The notes beneath the pieces were generated by a model. The model saw only the letters and a list, made by a program, of their open reading frames with translations, was not told where the DNA came from and made no database searches. Position numbers and translations under genes: made by a program. From NCBI GenBank assembly GCA_944391955.1, contig CALXVG010000001.1, positions 81,716 to 131,169 of the forward strand: 49,454 bases of DNA. The letters run 5' to 3'. Source of the stretch: an uncultured Clostridia bacterium. Lineage in GTDB: Bacteria; Bacillota; Clostridia; TANB77; CAG-508. Shown in pieces: positions 8,932 through 18,524 of this stretch (position 1 is the stretch's first letter; every line of letters begins with the position of its first letter).

Positions 8932-9834
8932 TTATTTCAATCTAAATTCATTAACTATTGATGTTATATCTTGCCAATTTTCTTTTACTTTTACCCATAA
9001 TTTTAAGTTAACTTTTGTATTTAACATTCTTTCTATATCTTCTCGTGCATACATGCCAATCTTCTTTAACATTGCACCATTTTTTCCTATTATAATACCT
9101 TTATGAGATTCTCTTATGCAATATATTGTAACAGTTATATCATATATTTTTTCATTTTGGGCTGTTTTTCTTTTTTTCATTTTTTGAAGTTCTACATATA
9201 TTCCATGTGGAATTTCTTCATTCAATAGTTTTAAAGCTTTTTCTCTTATAATTTCTTCTATTAATTGTCGTTCTGTCTGATCTGTTAATTCTTCTTTGTC
9301 ATAGTAAGCTGGTCCTTCTGGTAAATTCTTTTCTATTTCGTCTAATATTATTTGTAGGTTTTCATGTTTTAGTGCAGATACTGGTATTATTGCACTAAAA
9401 TCATATTTTTCTTTATATGTATCTATTATTTTTAGCAGACTTTCTTTTTTTACTAAATCAATTTTATTTATTATTAAAATTGTTTTTTTGTTCTTTTCTC
9501 TAAGCTTATTTAGTATTATTGTATCTTCTTTTCGTATTTCTTTTGAAGTTGTATCTATGATATATAGCAATATGTCTACATCCGGTATTGTTTTCCATGC
9601 GGTTTCAATCATAGTTTGTCCCAATTTATTTTTAGGTGAATGAATTCCTGGTGTATCTATAAAAATTATTTGTGAGTTTTCTCTATTCACTATTGCCTTT
9701 ATAGCTTTTCTGGTTGTTTGAGTTTTGGGCGTAGTAATAGCAATTTTTTCTCCAACTAAATTATTTAGCAATGTTGATTTTCCAACATTTGTCTTCCCTA
9801 TAATTGAAACAAAACCTGATTTAAACTTGCTCAT
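8932..9834 (-). CDS. era: GTPase Era
   Basis: Era is a 16S rRNA-binding GTPase needed for 30S subunit assembly. The GTPase domain shows GKTNVGKSTLLN (G1, about residues 13-24), DTPGIHSPKN (G3) and INKIDLV (G4). The C-terminal KH domain has the GKNGAMLKKIG core (about 252-262). At 300 residues it is full length. Its first 14 bases overlap the end of the DUF3048 gene. AAGGAG lies 7 bases before the ATG. Confidence 0.97.
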   Translation of the reverse strand: MSKFKSGFVSIIGKTNVGKSTLLNNLVGEKIAITTPKTQTTRKAIKAIVNRENSQIIFIDTPGIHSPKNKLGQTMIETAWKTIPDVDILLYIIDTTSKEIRKEDTIILNKLREKNKKTILIINKIDLVKKESLLKIIDTYKEKYDFSAIIPVSALKHENLQIILDEIEKNLPEGPAYYDKEELTDQTERQLIEEIIREKALKLLNEEIPHGIYVELQKMKKRKTAQNEKIYDITVTIYCIRESHKGIIIGKNGAMLKKIGMYAREDIERMLNTKVNLKLWVKVKENWQDITSIVNEFRLK

Positions 9835-10921
9835 TTACATCTCCTTCAATTGTTATTTCTGCATCTAATGGACAAATTTGTATAAAGGTATTTCCATCAT
9901 TAACTTGCAATTCTTCACCATTTTCATATTTATATACTGTTTGCTCACTATGTGCCGTTTTTTCCCATGTAATTGGTATTACATATCCTCCTGTTACAAA
10001 ATATCCTTCTCCGCTTCCTATATTGTCTAACTCTTGTCTTCCCTTATCTTCTCCATCATTTAAAGTATAATTTCTAACTTTATATATGATAATGTTTTTA
10101 GCAGTATATTGTTCTCCTGTTACTAAGTCTACATTTGCTGTTCCGCTCATGCTTCTTTTATATACTTTATTTTCTGCATCATATTCATAACTTGTTGTAT
10201 GATAATATGAATATTCAATATCTATTGATAGTGCTGTTTCTGCATTTTCTTTTGATGCCATATTTATTTCATCTACACTGTAATTTAGTAATAAATCTTT
10301 ATTAGTATCTCTTGTATATCCTTGTTTTTCTGCATATTCTTTTACATTTGCCATACTCGTAAATCCTGTGTGTTCATAAGCTCTATCTAGTGTTCTATCT
10401 CTAAAGAAAACTGAACCTTCTAGTGCAATTCCATCCAAGCTGTCCATACTTCCTAATTTGCTATATGCTTGTGGGCTAGCTCCCCAATGAACAAATATTG
10501 CATCATTTTCATTTGCATAATCTAAGAAATAGTGTCTAGCGCTTCTTACAGAGCCAATCTTTGCTGTTTCTTGATCTTTATAAAGAGCCATCATTCTTGT
10601 AATTCCACCTTCTGAAATTATTTCATATACTAAATATGCATCTTGTACTCCACATTGTGGCCATGCAGAATGATTATTATTTATCATTACAGCATATGGT
10701 CTTGATTTTGATTCTTCATTTACTATAGTTAATTTTTTAACTTCTTCATTTGCTGCAACTGTTTGTTGAGCTTCCCCTTCTGCTGCTGTTGTTTGATTAT
10801 TTTTAGTTTTATTTTTGTTCATCTTCAATGCTAATACTACTCCTGCAGCAATTATCAATAATATTAGTATGATTATTAATATTTTTTTACTCTTTTTCTT
10901 TTTATGTTTATCTGATCTCAT
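9821..10921 (-). CDS. DUF3048 family membrane-anchored protein (YerB-like)
   Basis: A 366-residue protein with a basic N-terminus, one membrane segment (about 13-33), a Thr/Asn/Ala-rich spacer, and an extracellular region. The extracellular part has SRPYAVMINNNHSAWPQCGVQDAYLVYE-type sequence (quoted segment begins about residue 77) and GGITRMMALY, diagnostic of the DUF3048 family (B. subtilis YerB is a lipoprotein member). There is no lipobox cysteine, so this one is anchored by a helix. The biochemical role of the family is not established. It lies between ybeY and era, an unusual guest in that conserved cluster. Confidence 0.8.
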   Translation of the reverse strand: MRSDKHKKKKSKKILIIILILLIIAAGVVLALKMNKNKTKNNQTTAAEGEAQQTVAANEEVKKLTIVNEESKSRPYAVMINNNHSAWPQCGVQDAYLVYEIISEGGITRMMALYKDQETAKIGSVRSARHYFLDYANENDAIFVHWGASPQAYSKLGSMDSLDGIALEGSVFFRDRTLDRAYEHTGFTSMANVKEYAEKQGYTRDTNKDLLLNYSVDEINMASKENAETALSIDIEYSYYHTTSYEYDAENKVYKRSMSGTANVDLVTGEQYTAKNIIIYKVRNYTLNDGEDKGRQELDNIGSGEGYFVTGGYVIPITWEKTAHSEQTVYKYENGEELQVNDGNTFIQICPLDAEITIEGDVNEQV

Positions 10922-10922
10922 A

Positions 10923-11396
10923 TCATTTCTCCCCTTTAATATTTAATTTATCTAATATATTTTCTTCTTTTTCTCTCATTATTTTTTTATCTTCTTCTAC
11001 CATATGGTCATATCCCATTAAGTGATAAAATGAATGCACTAACATATATGCTAGCTCTCTTTCCATACTATGTCCATACTCTTCTGCTTGTTTTTTTATT
11101 TGTTCTAATGAAATTACAATATCTCCTAAAACATCTTCTGTTTCTGAATTTATTTTTTCTATTTCATCTGGTTCAAACATTGGGAAAGATAATACATCTG
11201 TTTCTTTATCTATTCCTCTATGTTCTTTATTAATTTTTCTAATGTTCTCTGGTGTTGTTAAAACTATATTAACATATAAATTCTTTTCTAATAGTTTTTC
11301 CTCCTCAAAACATTTTTTTATAACATTATGAATTAATTCATCATATTCCTTTGTTTCGTCTACATCTAGAAAGTTTATTTCTGTAATATCCTCCAT
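10923..11396 (-). CDS. ybeY: Endoribonuclease YbeY
   Basis: YbeY is a metal-dependent RNase involved in 16S rRNA 3'-end processing and ribosome quality control. The zinc motif reads HSFYHLMGYDH (about residues 120-130), matching HGxLHLxGYDH with all three His retained, Ser for Gly and Tyr for Leu. The N-terminus has ETDVLSFPM, another family signature. Length is 157. It stands directly upstream of the DUF3048 gene, one base apart. Confidence 0.95.
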   Translation of the reverse strand: MEDITEINFLDVDETKEYDELIHNVIKKCFEEEKLLEKNLYVNIVLTTPENIRKINKEHRGIDKETDVLSFPMFEPDEIEKINSETEDVLGDIVISLEQIKKQAEEYGHSMERELAYMLVHSFYHLMGYDHMVEEDKKIMREKEENILDKLNIKGEK

Positions 11397-11400
11397 TTTT

Positions 11401-12555
11401 TTACCCCTTTGTGTTATATATTAATCTTGCATAAGTTTTAGGTGCTTGTCCTATTGTTCTATATGCTCCTCTTTTTCTTAATTCTTTTTTGTGTAATTCC
11501 ATAATTTTTGCATATTTTTTTGTATTTATTTTTAGTCTTTTCAAATCTTCTTTCAAAAATAATATTTCTTTTTCTTTTGATTGTTCTTTTACTCTTTCAT
11601 ATTTTTCGTAAAACTTTTTATAAGTATCTCTTTCTTTTGGATTATCCCAATATATTTTTGTTGATAAGACATTATCATTGTAATCTTCTATCACTTCGAA
11701 TAATGTTTTATATAATGCATTCTTCTTTGCTTCTTGTTTACTATTTACAATTAGTTGTCTAACATCTTTTAAAAGATGTATATAGCATTTTTCAACTATT
11801 GATAATGGAAAGCTATGTACAAATATTTTTCTGCTTATATTTATTAATACTAATTTTTGTATTATTTTATCTCTAGCATCTAACTTTCCTACTGTTGTAT
11901 GTTCATATTTCTCATAATCTTCTTTTAAGTCTTCATGTCCTTGTTCTATTTTTATTGGCAATATTTCAAATATATAATTTTCCAATGTGCTAAATATTTT
12001 ATCATATACTTCTTCATTATTATCGTGGATACTATCTGCTAGTTCTACTGAATAATTTTTTAATAATCCTTTGTACAACTTTTCTATTTTTTCTACATAG
12101 AAATTTTTATATGCATCTACTGTCTTACTTTTTTTCATTGAACTTACTGTTTCATAATCTATTCTTAATAGATATTCTTGTTTCTTATATTTATATTCTA
12201 AATAATGTTTTTCTTTTAAACTAACAATATAATAGTACTTTTCTAGAGCTCCTTTTTCAAAATTTGTTGCTGTTCCCGCTTTTACTTTTTTATAAACTGA
12301 ATCCATTATAAATTTATCTATTGCTTCTAAATATAGTGCATAATTATCTTCATACTTTTGTAATAACAATTCTTCTTTATCTTCAGTTGTATTTTTATAA
12401 CTGTTATATGCTTTTATCAAACTGTTTCTTTTTAATGTAATCATTACACCATTAAGGCCTATTCTCGTTGGAATAAGTATTTTAGATATTGTACTAGTAA
12501 TTTTTGTGAAAAAGGTCTTGTTTGTTTCTACTACTTTTAGACTCCTCTGTTCCAC
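11401..12555 (-). CDS. Uncharacterised helical protein in the phoH position
   Basis: A 384-residue protein I do not recognise. It is rich in Lys, Glu and Tyr and appears almost entirely alpha-helical, with likely coiled coils (about 90-160 and 300-365). A weakly hydrophobic stretch at about 15-40 is too short and too polar to call a membrane segment. The start is GTG at 12555 with AAGGAG 8 bases upstream. It sits between yqfD and ybeY, where most clostridia carry the PhoH-like ATPase gene; it has no P-loop and is not PhoH. Co-transcription with sporulation and ribosome genes is likely from the tight spacing. Confidence 0.6.
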   Translation of the reverse strand: MEQRSLKVVETNKTFFTKITSTISKILIPTRIGLNGVMITLKRNSLIKAYNSYKNTTEDKEELLLQKYEDNYALYLEAIDKFIMDSVYKKVKAGTATNFEKGALEKYYYIVSLKEKHYLEYKYKKQEYLLRIDYETVSSMKKSKTVDAYKNFYVEKIEKLYKGLLKNYSVELADSIHDNNEEVYDKIFSTLENYIFEILPIKIEQGHEDLKEDYEKYEHTTVGKLDARDKIIQKLVLINISRKIFVHSFPLSIVEKCYIHLLKDVRQLIVNSKQEAKKNALYKTLFEVIEDYNDNVLSTKIYWDNPKERDTYKKFYEKYERVKEQSKEKEILFLKEDLKRLKINTKKYAKIMELHKKELRKRGAYRTIGQAPKTYARLIYNTKG

Positions 12556-12573
12556 TATTTCATCTCCTTTATT

Positions 12574-13767
12574 TTAAAAATTTAATTTCTCTTTTGTCCC
12601 AATATTTTCCAATACTTCATATATCATTTCTACTTCTATATATCCATCATATAAATATGTATTTACTTGAGAATTTACTATTTTGCTTTCATCTCTTATT
12701 TCCTTTTTTAATTCTTCTTCTAACTTACTTACTGTAATTTCTGTTAGTTCTTCTGGTGTATATGTTACTTCTTGCATTACATATTCTTTATTTACGGTTT
12801 CTATAATCTCAATTGGTAAATAGAAATTAGAAAATAGTGTTAATTTTTTTCTCGTATCTATTGTATCATAATTTTGAAATTTTGAAAGAGTTTTATAGAA
12901 ATTTATTTGAAAATTTTTTATGTTTAAACTATATTTTTTTTCTTCATTACCTGTTTCAACTGGTATTTGAGTAGTTAGATTTGCTCTAACTTTTTTTGTA
13001 TACCAAACTCTTGCTTCTATATCTGCTATACTATGTACATATCTTACCCCAGTATAAGTTCCTTCCATGTGCCCTTCTACAAGAATATCACCTTCTTGCA
13101 CAATATCTCCTTCCTGTACTACGGCTGTTCCATTTTGTACATTTATTTTTGTTATTATTCCTGTCTTGTCTGATATTATATTGCAATATTCATCTTTATC
13201 AACTACTTCTGGTGGTTCGTCGCTTTCTTTTATTTTTATTTTCGCATTTGTACCTTTTACTGTAATGCCAATCCATGCAATATCATCCCTATTTAACCTT
13301 ATTTTATTTATAACAGATTTTGTATCTAAATCATCTTTTGATATTCCTATATATAGTCCACTTTCTTTTAATGCCTCTAATAATTCTTCATTGCTTATAT
13401 TTATATTTCCTTCTATTTCTATATTCCAGATATAATTTGAAAGAACTACTATACTTGTTAATATTAGTATAAAGAAAACTGCAAAAATTTTTCTTTTTCT
13501 ATATCTGTGTACTACAAATGGCAGTCCTGCTTTATCTTCTATTTTTATTTTTGATTTAGTTTTTTTGGCTACTTCTCTTAGTCTTTTATAATCATTTATT
13601 CCAACTTTTGTATATAATAATGTGGATTTTTCTCGTCTCATATCGTGTAACAAAATTCTTTTACTTATACAAATATTTATAAATCTCTCTATAAAAAAAC
13701 CTTCAACTCGTATTGTTACATAACCTGTAAATAAATTTGTCATTTTTTTAGTAATCACTTTTTTCAC
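12574..13767 (-). CDS. yqfD: Sporulation protein YqfD
   Basis: A 397-residue homologue of YqfD, a mother-cell sporulation membrane protein related to stage IV proteins. The N-terminal cytoplasmic domain is followed by one membrane segment (about residues 92-112) and a large extracytoplasmic region with NISNEELLEALKESGLYIGI (about 125-144) and RDDIAWIGITVKGTNAKIKIKE-like sequence beyond it. The start is GTG at 13767, which shares GTGA with the yqfC stop; a second GTG at 13758 is better spaced from GAGGA and is equally possible. Coupling to yqfC is typical. Confidence 0.92.
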   Translation of the reverse strand: MKKVITKKMTNLFTGYVTIRVEGFFIERFINICISKRILLHDMRREKSTLLYTKVGINDYKRLREVAKKTKSKIKIEDKAGLPFVVHRYRKRKIFAVFFILILTSIVVLSNYIWNIEIEGNINISNEELLEALKESGLYIGISKDDLDTKSVINKIRLNRDDIAWIGITVKGTNAKIKIKESDEPPEVVDKDEYCNIISDKTGIITKINVQNGTAVVQEGDIVQEGDILVEGHMEGTYTGVRYVHSIADIEARVWYTKKVRANLTTQIPVETGNEEKKYSLNIKNFQINFYKTLSKFQNYDTIDTRKKLTLFSNFYLPIEIIETVNKEYVMQEVTYTPEELTEITVSKLEEELKKEIRDESKIVNSQVNTYLYDGYIEVEMIYEVLENIGTKEKLNF

Positions 13768-14039
13768 TCCTCTATATTTCGTTCAAAATCTACACTGTTT
13801 ATAACTCCTTTTATTGCAATATCATCTTCTGTTATTTGTTCCAGTTTCAATTTGTATCCATTTACATTAATTGTTCCTAATTCAGTATGTATCTTTATGT
13901 AAAATTCTTCGTATTCTAATATTCCCTTGTAATTTTCTATTAGCATTTCATCAAAAGATAATATTGTTATTTTTGATTCTTTGTTGTCTATTTCTCTTGG
14001 CATTTCGAGAATTTGATTAAGTCTACCTTTTCTTTTCAT
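13764..14039 (-). CDS. yqfC: Sporulation protein YqfC
   Basis: A 91-residue member of the YabP/YqfC family, recognisable by LNQILEMPREI near the N-terminus, a central ENYKGILEYEEF segment, and GYKLKLEQITEDDIAIKG at the end. In B. subtilis yqfC is a SigE-dependent gene paired with yqfD, as here. GAGGGG lies before the ATG. The upstream region to the tRNA gene is AT-rich, and I could not identify a convincing SigE promoter by eye. Confidence 0.9.
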   Translation of the reverse strand: MKRKGRLNQILEMPREIDNKESKITILSFDEMLIENYKGILEYEEFYIKIHTELGTINVNGYKLKLEQITEDDIAIKGVINSVDFERNIEE

Positions 14040-14116
14040 AGATATCCCCTCACACTCTTTTTTATATTATCTTATTCTAATTTGAACAAGAATATTATGT
14101 TTTTTGAACTTTTATC

Positions 14117-14145
14117 TTGACAAATCTCTATAAAGTGTTTATAAT
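14117..14145 (+). promoter_or_regulatory. Consensus SigA promoter of tRNA-Met
   Basis: TTGACA (14117-14122), 17-base spacer, TATAAT (14140-14145). The tRNA 5' end is 13 bases downstream. Confidence 0.95.
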
Positions 14146-14157
14146 ATAATAGTTCAC

Positions 14158-14234
14158 GGCGAGATAGCTCAGTTGGCTAGAGCATTCGGTTCATACCCGA
14201 CAGGTCGGTGGTTCGAATCCACTTCTCGCTACCA
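14158..14234 (+). tRNA. Elongator tRNA-Met (anticodon CAT)
   Basis: A 77-nt tRNA with encoded CCA. The anticodon stem-loop CGGTTCATACCCG carries CAT, the D-arm reads AGCTCAGTTGGCTAGAGC, and the T-arm contains GGTTCGAATCC. The acceptor pairs GGCGAGA with TCTCGCT, including the G-U first pair also present in the B. subtilis elongator tRNA-Met. It is a single tRNA with its own promoter and terminator. Confidence 0.97.
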
Positions 14235-14239
14235 AAATA

Positions 14240-14268
14240 GGGCTAAAAATTTTTTAGTCCTTTTTTTT
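14240..14268 (+). terminator. Terminator after tRNA-Met
   Basis: GGGCTAAA pairs with TTTAGTCC (one G-U), followed by eight T residues. Confidence 0.85.
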
Positions 14269-14302
14269 ATTTTCCTTTTTATTATTAAATTTATAAAAAA
14301 CA

Positions 14303-14331
14303 TTGACGTACGTTAATACGTTTGCTATAAT
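14303..14331 (+). promoter_or_regulatory. Orphan SigA-type promoter
   Basis: TTGACG (14303-14308), 17-base spacer, TATAAT (14326-14331). It points away from the tRNA toward a terminator only about 65 bases downstream, with no ordinary gene in between. Confidence 0.7.
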
Positions 14332-14337
14332 TGATAA

Positions 14338-14400
14338 AAATGAGGGACGAAAATGTATAAAAAAATCATACTACTTTAAGCTTAAAGTAGTATGGTTTTT
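14338..14400 (+). ncRNA. Candidate small RNA or micro-ORF transcript
   Basis: A transcript from the promoter at 14303-14331 would be about 60 nt and end at the hairpin at 14367-14394. It contains GAGGG, seven bases, then an 8-codon ORF (MYKKIILL, 14353-14379) that runs into the terminator stem. It could be a small RNA, a leader peptide with nothing downstream, or simply an accidental promoter ahead of the uvrA terminator. Confidence 0.35.
14367..14400. terminator. Bidirectional terminator of uvrA and the orphan unit
   Basis: A perfect 28-bp palindrome (arms CATACTACTTTAAG and CTTAAAGTAGTATG), with five T on the plus side and seven A (a U-run for uvrA) on the other side. uvrA stops at 14404. 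Confidence 0.9.
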
Positions 14401-14403
14401 ATT

Positions 14404-17232
14404 TTAATTTTTCTCTAGTATTGGTTTCAAAAATTTACCTGTATATGATCTTTCATTTCTTGCCACTTGTTCTGGTGTTCCACAGGCAATTATTTCTCCA
14501 CCTTTTTCTCCACCTTCTGGTCCTAAATCAATTATATAATCTGCTGTTTTTATCAAATCTAAATTATGTTCTATTACAACAATACTATTTCCTGTATCAA
14601 CTAATCTTTGCAATATATTTATTAGTCTATGAACATCTGCTATATGCAATCCTGTTGTTGGTTCATCTAATATATATAGTGTTTTTCCTGTTGCTTTTTT
14701 TGAAAGTTCTGTTGCTAGTTTTACTCTTTGTGCTTCTCCTCCTGATAATGTTGTTGATGGTTGTCCTAGTTTTATATAGCCTAAACCTACATCATATAAT
14801 GTTTGTATTTTTTGCTTAATTTTTGGAACATTGCTGAAAAATTCTAAAGCTTCTTCAATTGTCATGTCTAATACATCTGATATACTTTTTCCCTTATATT
14901 TTACTTCTAGAGTTTCTCTATTATATCTTTTTCCTTTACATACTTCGCAAGGCACATATATATCTGGTAAAAAATGCATTTCTATTTTTATTATTCCATC
15001 ACCTTGGCAAGTTTCACATCTTCCTCCAGCCACATTAAAACTAAATCTACCTTTACTATAACCTCTAAGTTTGGCTTCGTTGGTTTCTGTAAATATGTCT
15101 CTTATTAAATCAAATACTCCTGTATATGTTGCTGGGTTTGAACGTGGTGTTCTTCCTATTGGTGATTGGTCTATATTAATAATTTTATCTATATTTTGTA
15201 CTCCTGCTATTTCCTTATGTTTTCCTGGTTTTTCTATTGAACGATATATATCTTTTGCTAATCCTTTATATAATATTTCGTTTATAAGTGTACTTTTTCC
15301 AGAACCTGAAACACCTGTAACACATGTAAATACTCCTAATGGAATTTTTACATTTATGTTTTTTAGGTTGTTTTCTTGAGCTCCTTTTATTTCTATTGCT
15401 CTTCCATTTGATTTTCTTCTTGTTTCTGGAATTTTTATTTGTTTTCTTCCACTTAAGTAATCTCCTGTTATAGAATTTGGATTTTGTTTTATATCCTCTG
15501 CTGTTCCTGTTGCAACTACTTTTCCTCCATGTACACCTGCACCAGGTCCTATATCTACAATATAATCTGCAGCATACATAGTATCTTCATCATGTTCTAC
15601 AACTAAAAGCGAGTTTCCTAAGTCTCTTAGTTTCTTTAAAGTTTCTAAAAGTTTACTGTTATCTCTTTGATGTAATCCTATACTTGGCTCATCTAATATA
15701 TATAGTACACCTGTTAATCCTGAACCTATTTGTGTTGCTAAACGAATTCTTTGTGCTTCTCCTCCTGATAGTGTTCCAGCTGGTCTTGATAATGTTAAAT
15801 ATTCTAAACCAACATCTATCAAAAATTGTAATCTTTGATTTAATTCTTTTAGTATTTGGTTTGCTATCATTGCTTCTGTTCTGTTTAAATTTAAATCATT
15901 TAAAAAGTCTTTTATTTTGTTTATTGGCATATCTGTAAGTTCTTTTATATTTTTATCTCCCACAGTAACTGCCAAAGTTTCTTTTTTTAATCTTGCTCCA
16001 TGGCATGCCTCACATGGACTTTCACTCATATACATTTCATAAAAGTCTCTCATTCCTTGTGATTTTGTTTCTCTATATCTTCTATCTAAAGTTGGTATAA
16101 CTCCTTCAAATGGTGCTGTAAATGTTCTTACTCCTGCAACAGTTTCATACCTAAAGTCTATTTCTTCATTCCCTGTTCCATATAATATTTTATTTAAAAA
16201 TTCTCGTGGAAGTTTTTTTATTGGCACATCTTTTATTTTTACATTATAATGTTTAGCAATGCTCTCAAAATACATTTTTGCCATTGTATCTCCACGTTTC
16301 ATTGTACTTGCACCAAAAGCTTTTACTCCATCATATAATGTTTTATTTTTATCTGGAATAATTAAGTCTTCATCCATTCTCATTAAATATCCTATACCTG
16401 TACACTCTGGACATGCTCCAAATGGATTATTAAATGAAAACATTCTTGGTGATAATTCTTCTAAGCTTATATTACAATCTGAGCAAGCATAATTTTGGCT
16501 AAATAAAATCTCCTCTGTTGGAGTTGCTATTATTACTAAATTGTTTGCATGTTTTAATGCGATTTCTATTGATTCTGCTGCTCTACTTCTTATATTTTCT
16601 TTTACTATTAGTCTGTCCACTATTAACTCAATATTATGTTTTTTCTTTCTATCTAATTCAATATCATCTGAAAGTTCGTAAAGGTTTCCATCTATTCTTG
16701 CTCTTACAAATCCTTCTTTTTCAAATCCCTCTAAAAGCTTAGTGAATTCACCTTTTTTACCTCTTACTATTGGTGCTAGAATTTGTATTTTTGTTCCTTC
16801 TTCTAAATTCATTACTGCATCAACTATTTGGTCTAATGTTTGTCTTTCTATTTTCTTTCCACAGTTTGGACAATGTGGTATACCTATTCTTGCATATAGC
16901 AAACGTATATAATCATATATTTCTGTTACTGTTCCTACTGTTGAACGTGGGTTTCTTGATGTTGTTTTTTGGTCTATTGATATTGCTGGAGATAATCCTT
17001 CTATTGTTTCAACATCAGGTTTTTTCATTAAACCTAAAAATTGTCTTGCATATGATGATAAACTTTCTACATATCTTCTTTGTCCTTCTGCATATAATGT
17101 ATCAAATGCTAGTGAGGATTTTCCTGAACCAGAAAGTCCTGTAATAACTACTAATTTATCTCTTGGGATTGTTAAATTTATATTTTTAAGATTATTTTCT
17201 TTTGCTCCTTTTATTACTATATTGTCATTCAC
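14404..17232 (-). CDS. uvrA: Excinuclease ABC subunit A
   Basis: UvrA is the damage-recognition ATPase of nucleotide excision repair. It has two ABC modules: Walker [16 protein letters not shown] (about residues 31-45) and [14 protein letters not shown] (about 638-651). There are two ABC signatures (LSGGEAQR) and zinc fingers (CPNCGKK...; CACSDC-type cysteines around 250-280; CETCQG...CEVC about 735-765). At 942 residues it is full length. It begins 8 bases inside the end of plsC. uvrC is also in this window, but uvrB is not. Confidence 0.98.
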   Translation of the reverse strand: MNDNIVIKGAKENNLKNINLTIPRDKLVVITGLSGSGKSSLAFDTLYAEGQRRYVESLSSYARQFLGLMKKPDVETIEGLSPAISIDQKTTSRNPRSTVGTVTEIYDYIRLLYARIGIPHCPNCGKKIERQTLDQIVDAVMNLEEGTKIQILAPIVRGKKGEFTKLLEGFEKEGFVRARIDGNLYELSDDIELDRKKKHNIELIVDRLIVKENIRSRAAESIEIALKHANNLVIIATPTEEILFSQNYACSDCNISLEELSPRMFSFNNPFGACPECTGIGYLMRMDEDLIIPDKNKTLYDGVKAFGASTMKRGDTMAKMYFESIAKHYNVKIKDVPIKKLPREFLNKILYGTGNEEIDFRYETVAGVRTFTAPFEGVIPTLDRRYRETKSQGMRDFYEMYMSESPCEACHGARLKKETLAVTVGDKNIKELTDMPINKIKDFLNDLNLNRTEAMIANQILKELNQRLQFLIDVGLEYLTLSRPAGTLSGGEAQRIRLATQIGSGLTGVLYILDEPSIGLHQRDNSKLLETLKKLRDLGNSLLVVEHDEDTMYAADYIVDIGPGAGVHGGKVVATGTAEDIKQNPNSITGDYLSGRKQIKIPETRRKSNGRAIEIKGAQENNLKNINVKIPLGVFTCVTGVSGSGKSTLINEILYKGLAKDIYRSIEKPGKHKEIAGVQNIDKIINIDQSPIGRTPRSNPATYTGVFDLIRDIFTETNEAKLRGYSKGRFSFNVAGGRCETCQGDGIIKIEMHFLPDIYVPCEVCKGKRYNRETLEVKYKGKSISDVLDMTIEEALEFFSNVPKIKQKIQTLYDVGLGYIKLGQPSTTLSGGEAQRVKLATELSKKATGKTLYILDEPTTGLHIADVHRLINILQRLVDTGNSIVVIEHNLDLIKTADYIIDLGPEGGEKGGEIIACGTPEQVARNERSYTGKFLKPILEKN

Positions 17233-17833
17233 TTAAAGCTTTCCTCCCTTTTTCATCATCTCTTAGTTTTATAATTTCTTCCATTAATTCATTAGCTAAT
17301 TCTTGCATTTTTTCTTTGTCTTTTGTTTCTTTTTTGTATTGTGCATAATCTATTGGTTTACCTATATTTATTGTAACCCTTCTAAATGGCTTAAATGTGC
17401 CTTGTACACCTATTGGTATTATTGGAGACTGAGTAGTTGCAGCAATCATCACTGCTCCCTTTTTTACTTTCTTTCCTTTTGCTATACCATTTCTAGTACC
17501 TTCTGGGAATATTAATAGTAGTTCTTTATTTTTCATTAATTTAAGTGATGTTTTCATGGCTCCTAAATCTGCACTTTCTCTATTCACTGGATAAATACCT
17601 GCCACTTTTTCAAACCATCTTCCTATTTTACTTCCATTAAATAGTTCTTGTTTTGCTAGTACATTTACTTTTCTTTTTAGCATCACAATAATTGTTACAC
17701 TATCCCATACATGTACATGGTTTGCACATAATATTGCATTTCCTTCTTTAGGAATATTCTCTTTTCCAATAACTTTTGGTCTATATATAATAACTGTAAA
17801 TATTTTTATGAAAAATTTAAATATTTCTCTCAT
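17225..17833 (-). CDS. plsC: 1-acyl-sn-glycerol-3-phosphate acyltransferase
   Basis: PlsC acylates lysophosphatidic acid to phosphatidic acid at the membrane. Motif I is NHVHVWD (NHxxxxD, about residues 38-44), motif III is FPEGTRNG (about 109-116), and motif IV is PIIPIGVQG (about 136-144). A hydrophobic N-terminus anchors the protein. At 202 residues it is typical. It overlaps both cmk and uvrA by a few bases, so all three are probably one transcript. Confidence 0.93.
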   Translation of the reverse strand: MREIFKFFIKIFTVIIYRPKVIGKENIPKEGNAILCANHVHVWDSVTIIVMLKRKVNVLAKQELFNGSKIGRWFEKVAGIYPVNRESADLGAMKTSLKLMKNKELLLIFPEGTRNGIAKGKKVKKGAVMIAATTQSPIIPIGVQGTFKPFRRVTINIGKPIDYAQYKKETKDKEKMQELANELMEEIIKLRDDEKGRKALSE

Positions 17834-18519
17834 TTTTTTATATCATTCCTTTTGTTTTTTATTATATCTACTATTTTGTCTGTAACTTCTTCAATAGTTA
17901 AATTTGTAGTATCTACTACTATGCTATCTGGAGCCAATTTTAAAGCTCCTATCTCTTTTTTCTTATCATTATCATCTCTTTTTCTTATATTTTCTAGAAC
18001 TTCTTCATAAGACATTTCTATATTTTTTTCTTTCATTTCTAGATATCTTCTTTTTGCTCTTTCCTCTTCTGTTGCATCTAAATATATTTTTACATCTGCA
18101 TTTGGAAACACATATGTGCAAATATCTCTTCCCTCCATAATTATGTCTTTGTCTTTTCCAAGTTTTCTCTGTAGTTCTACCATTGCAAATCGAACTTCTT
18201 TGATTGATGAAACTGGAGAAACTACTTTTGTAACTTCTTTTTCTCTAATTTCTTTTGTTACATCTTGTCCATTTAAAAACACAATGTCTCCATTTGGAGT
18301 GTTTTTAATTACTATATCTATTTTGTCTAACAAATCTATGATTTTCTTTTCATCAATTATACCATCTTTTATTGCTCCTGTTCTTAGTGCCTGTAATGCT
18401 ACACATCTATATGTTATTCCAGTATCAATATTTATCAGTCCTGTTAAATTTGCAATTTTTTTTGTTATTGTTCCTTTTCCACTTCCTGCTGGTCCATCTA
18501 TTCCTACTACAAATCCCAT
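17830..18519 (-). CDS. cmk: Cytidylate kinase
   Basis: Cmk phosphorylates CMP and dCMP. It has P-loop GIDGPAGSGKGTI (residues 6-18), the substrate segment INIDTGITYR (about 34-43), MEGRDICTYVFP (about 129-140) and the lid region RAKRRYLEM. The length is 229. It is followed by plsC, the standard clostridial order. An AAGGAG precedes the ATG. Confidence 0.97.
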   Translation of the reverse strand: MGFVVGIDGPAGSGKGTITKKIANLTGLINIDTGITYRCVALQALRTGAIKDGIIDEKKIIDLLDKIDIVIKNTPNGDIVFLNGQDVTKEIREKEVTKVVSPVSSIKEVRFAMVELQRKLGKDKDIIMEGRDICTYVFPNADVKIYLDATEEERAKRRYLEMKEKNIEMSYEEVLENIRKRDDNDKKKEIGALKLAPDSIVVDTTNLTIEEVTDKIVDIIKNKRNDIKK

Positions 18520-18524
18520 TTTTC

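Noticed and set aside
10923..11396. Defective YbeY because of HS in place of HG in the zinc motif
   Set aside because: All three zinc-binding His are kept and the rest of the motif is normal.
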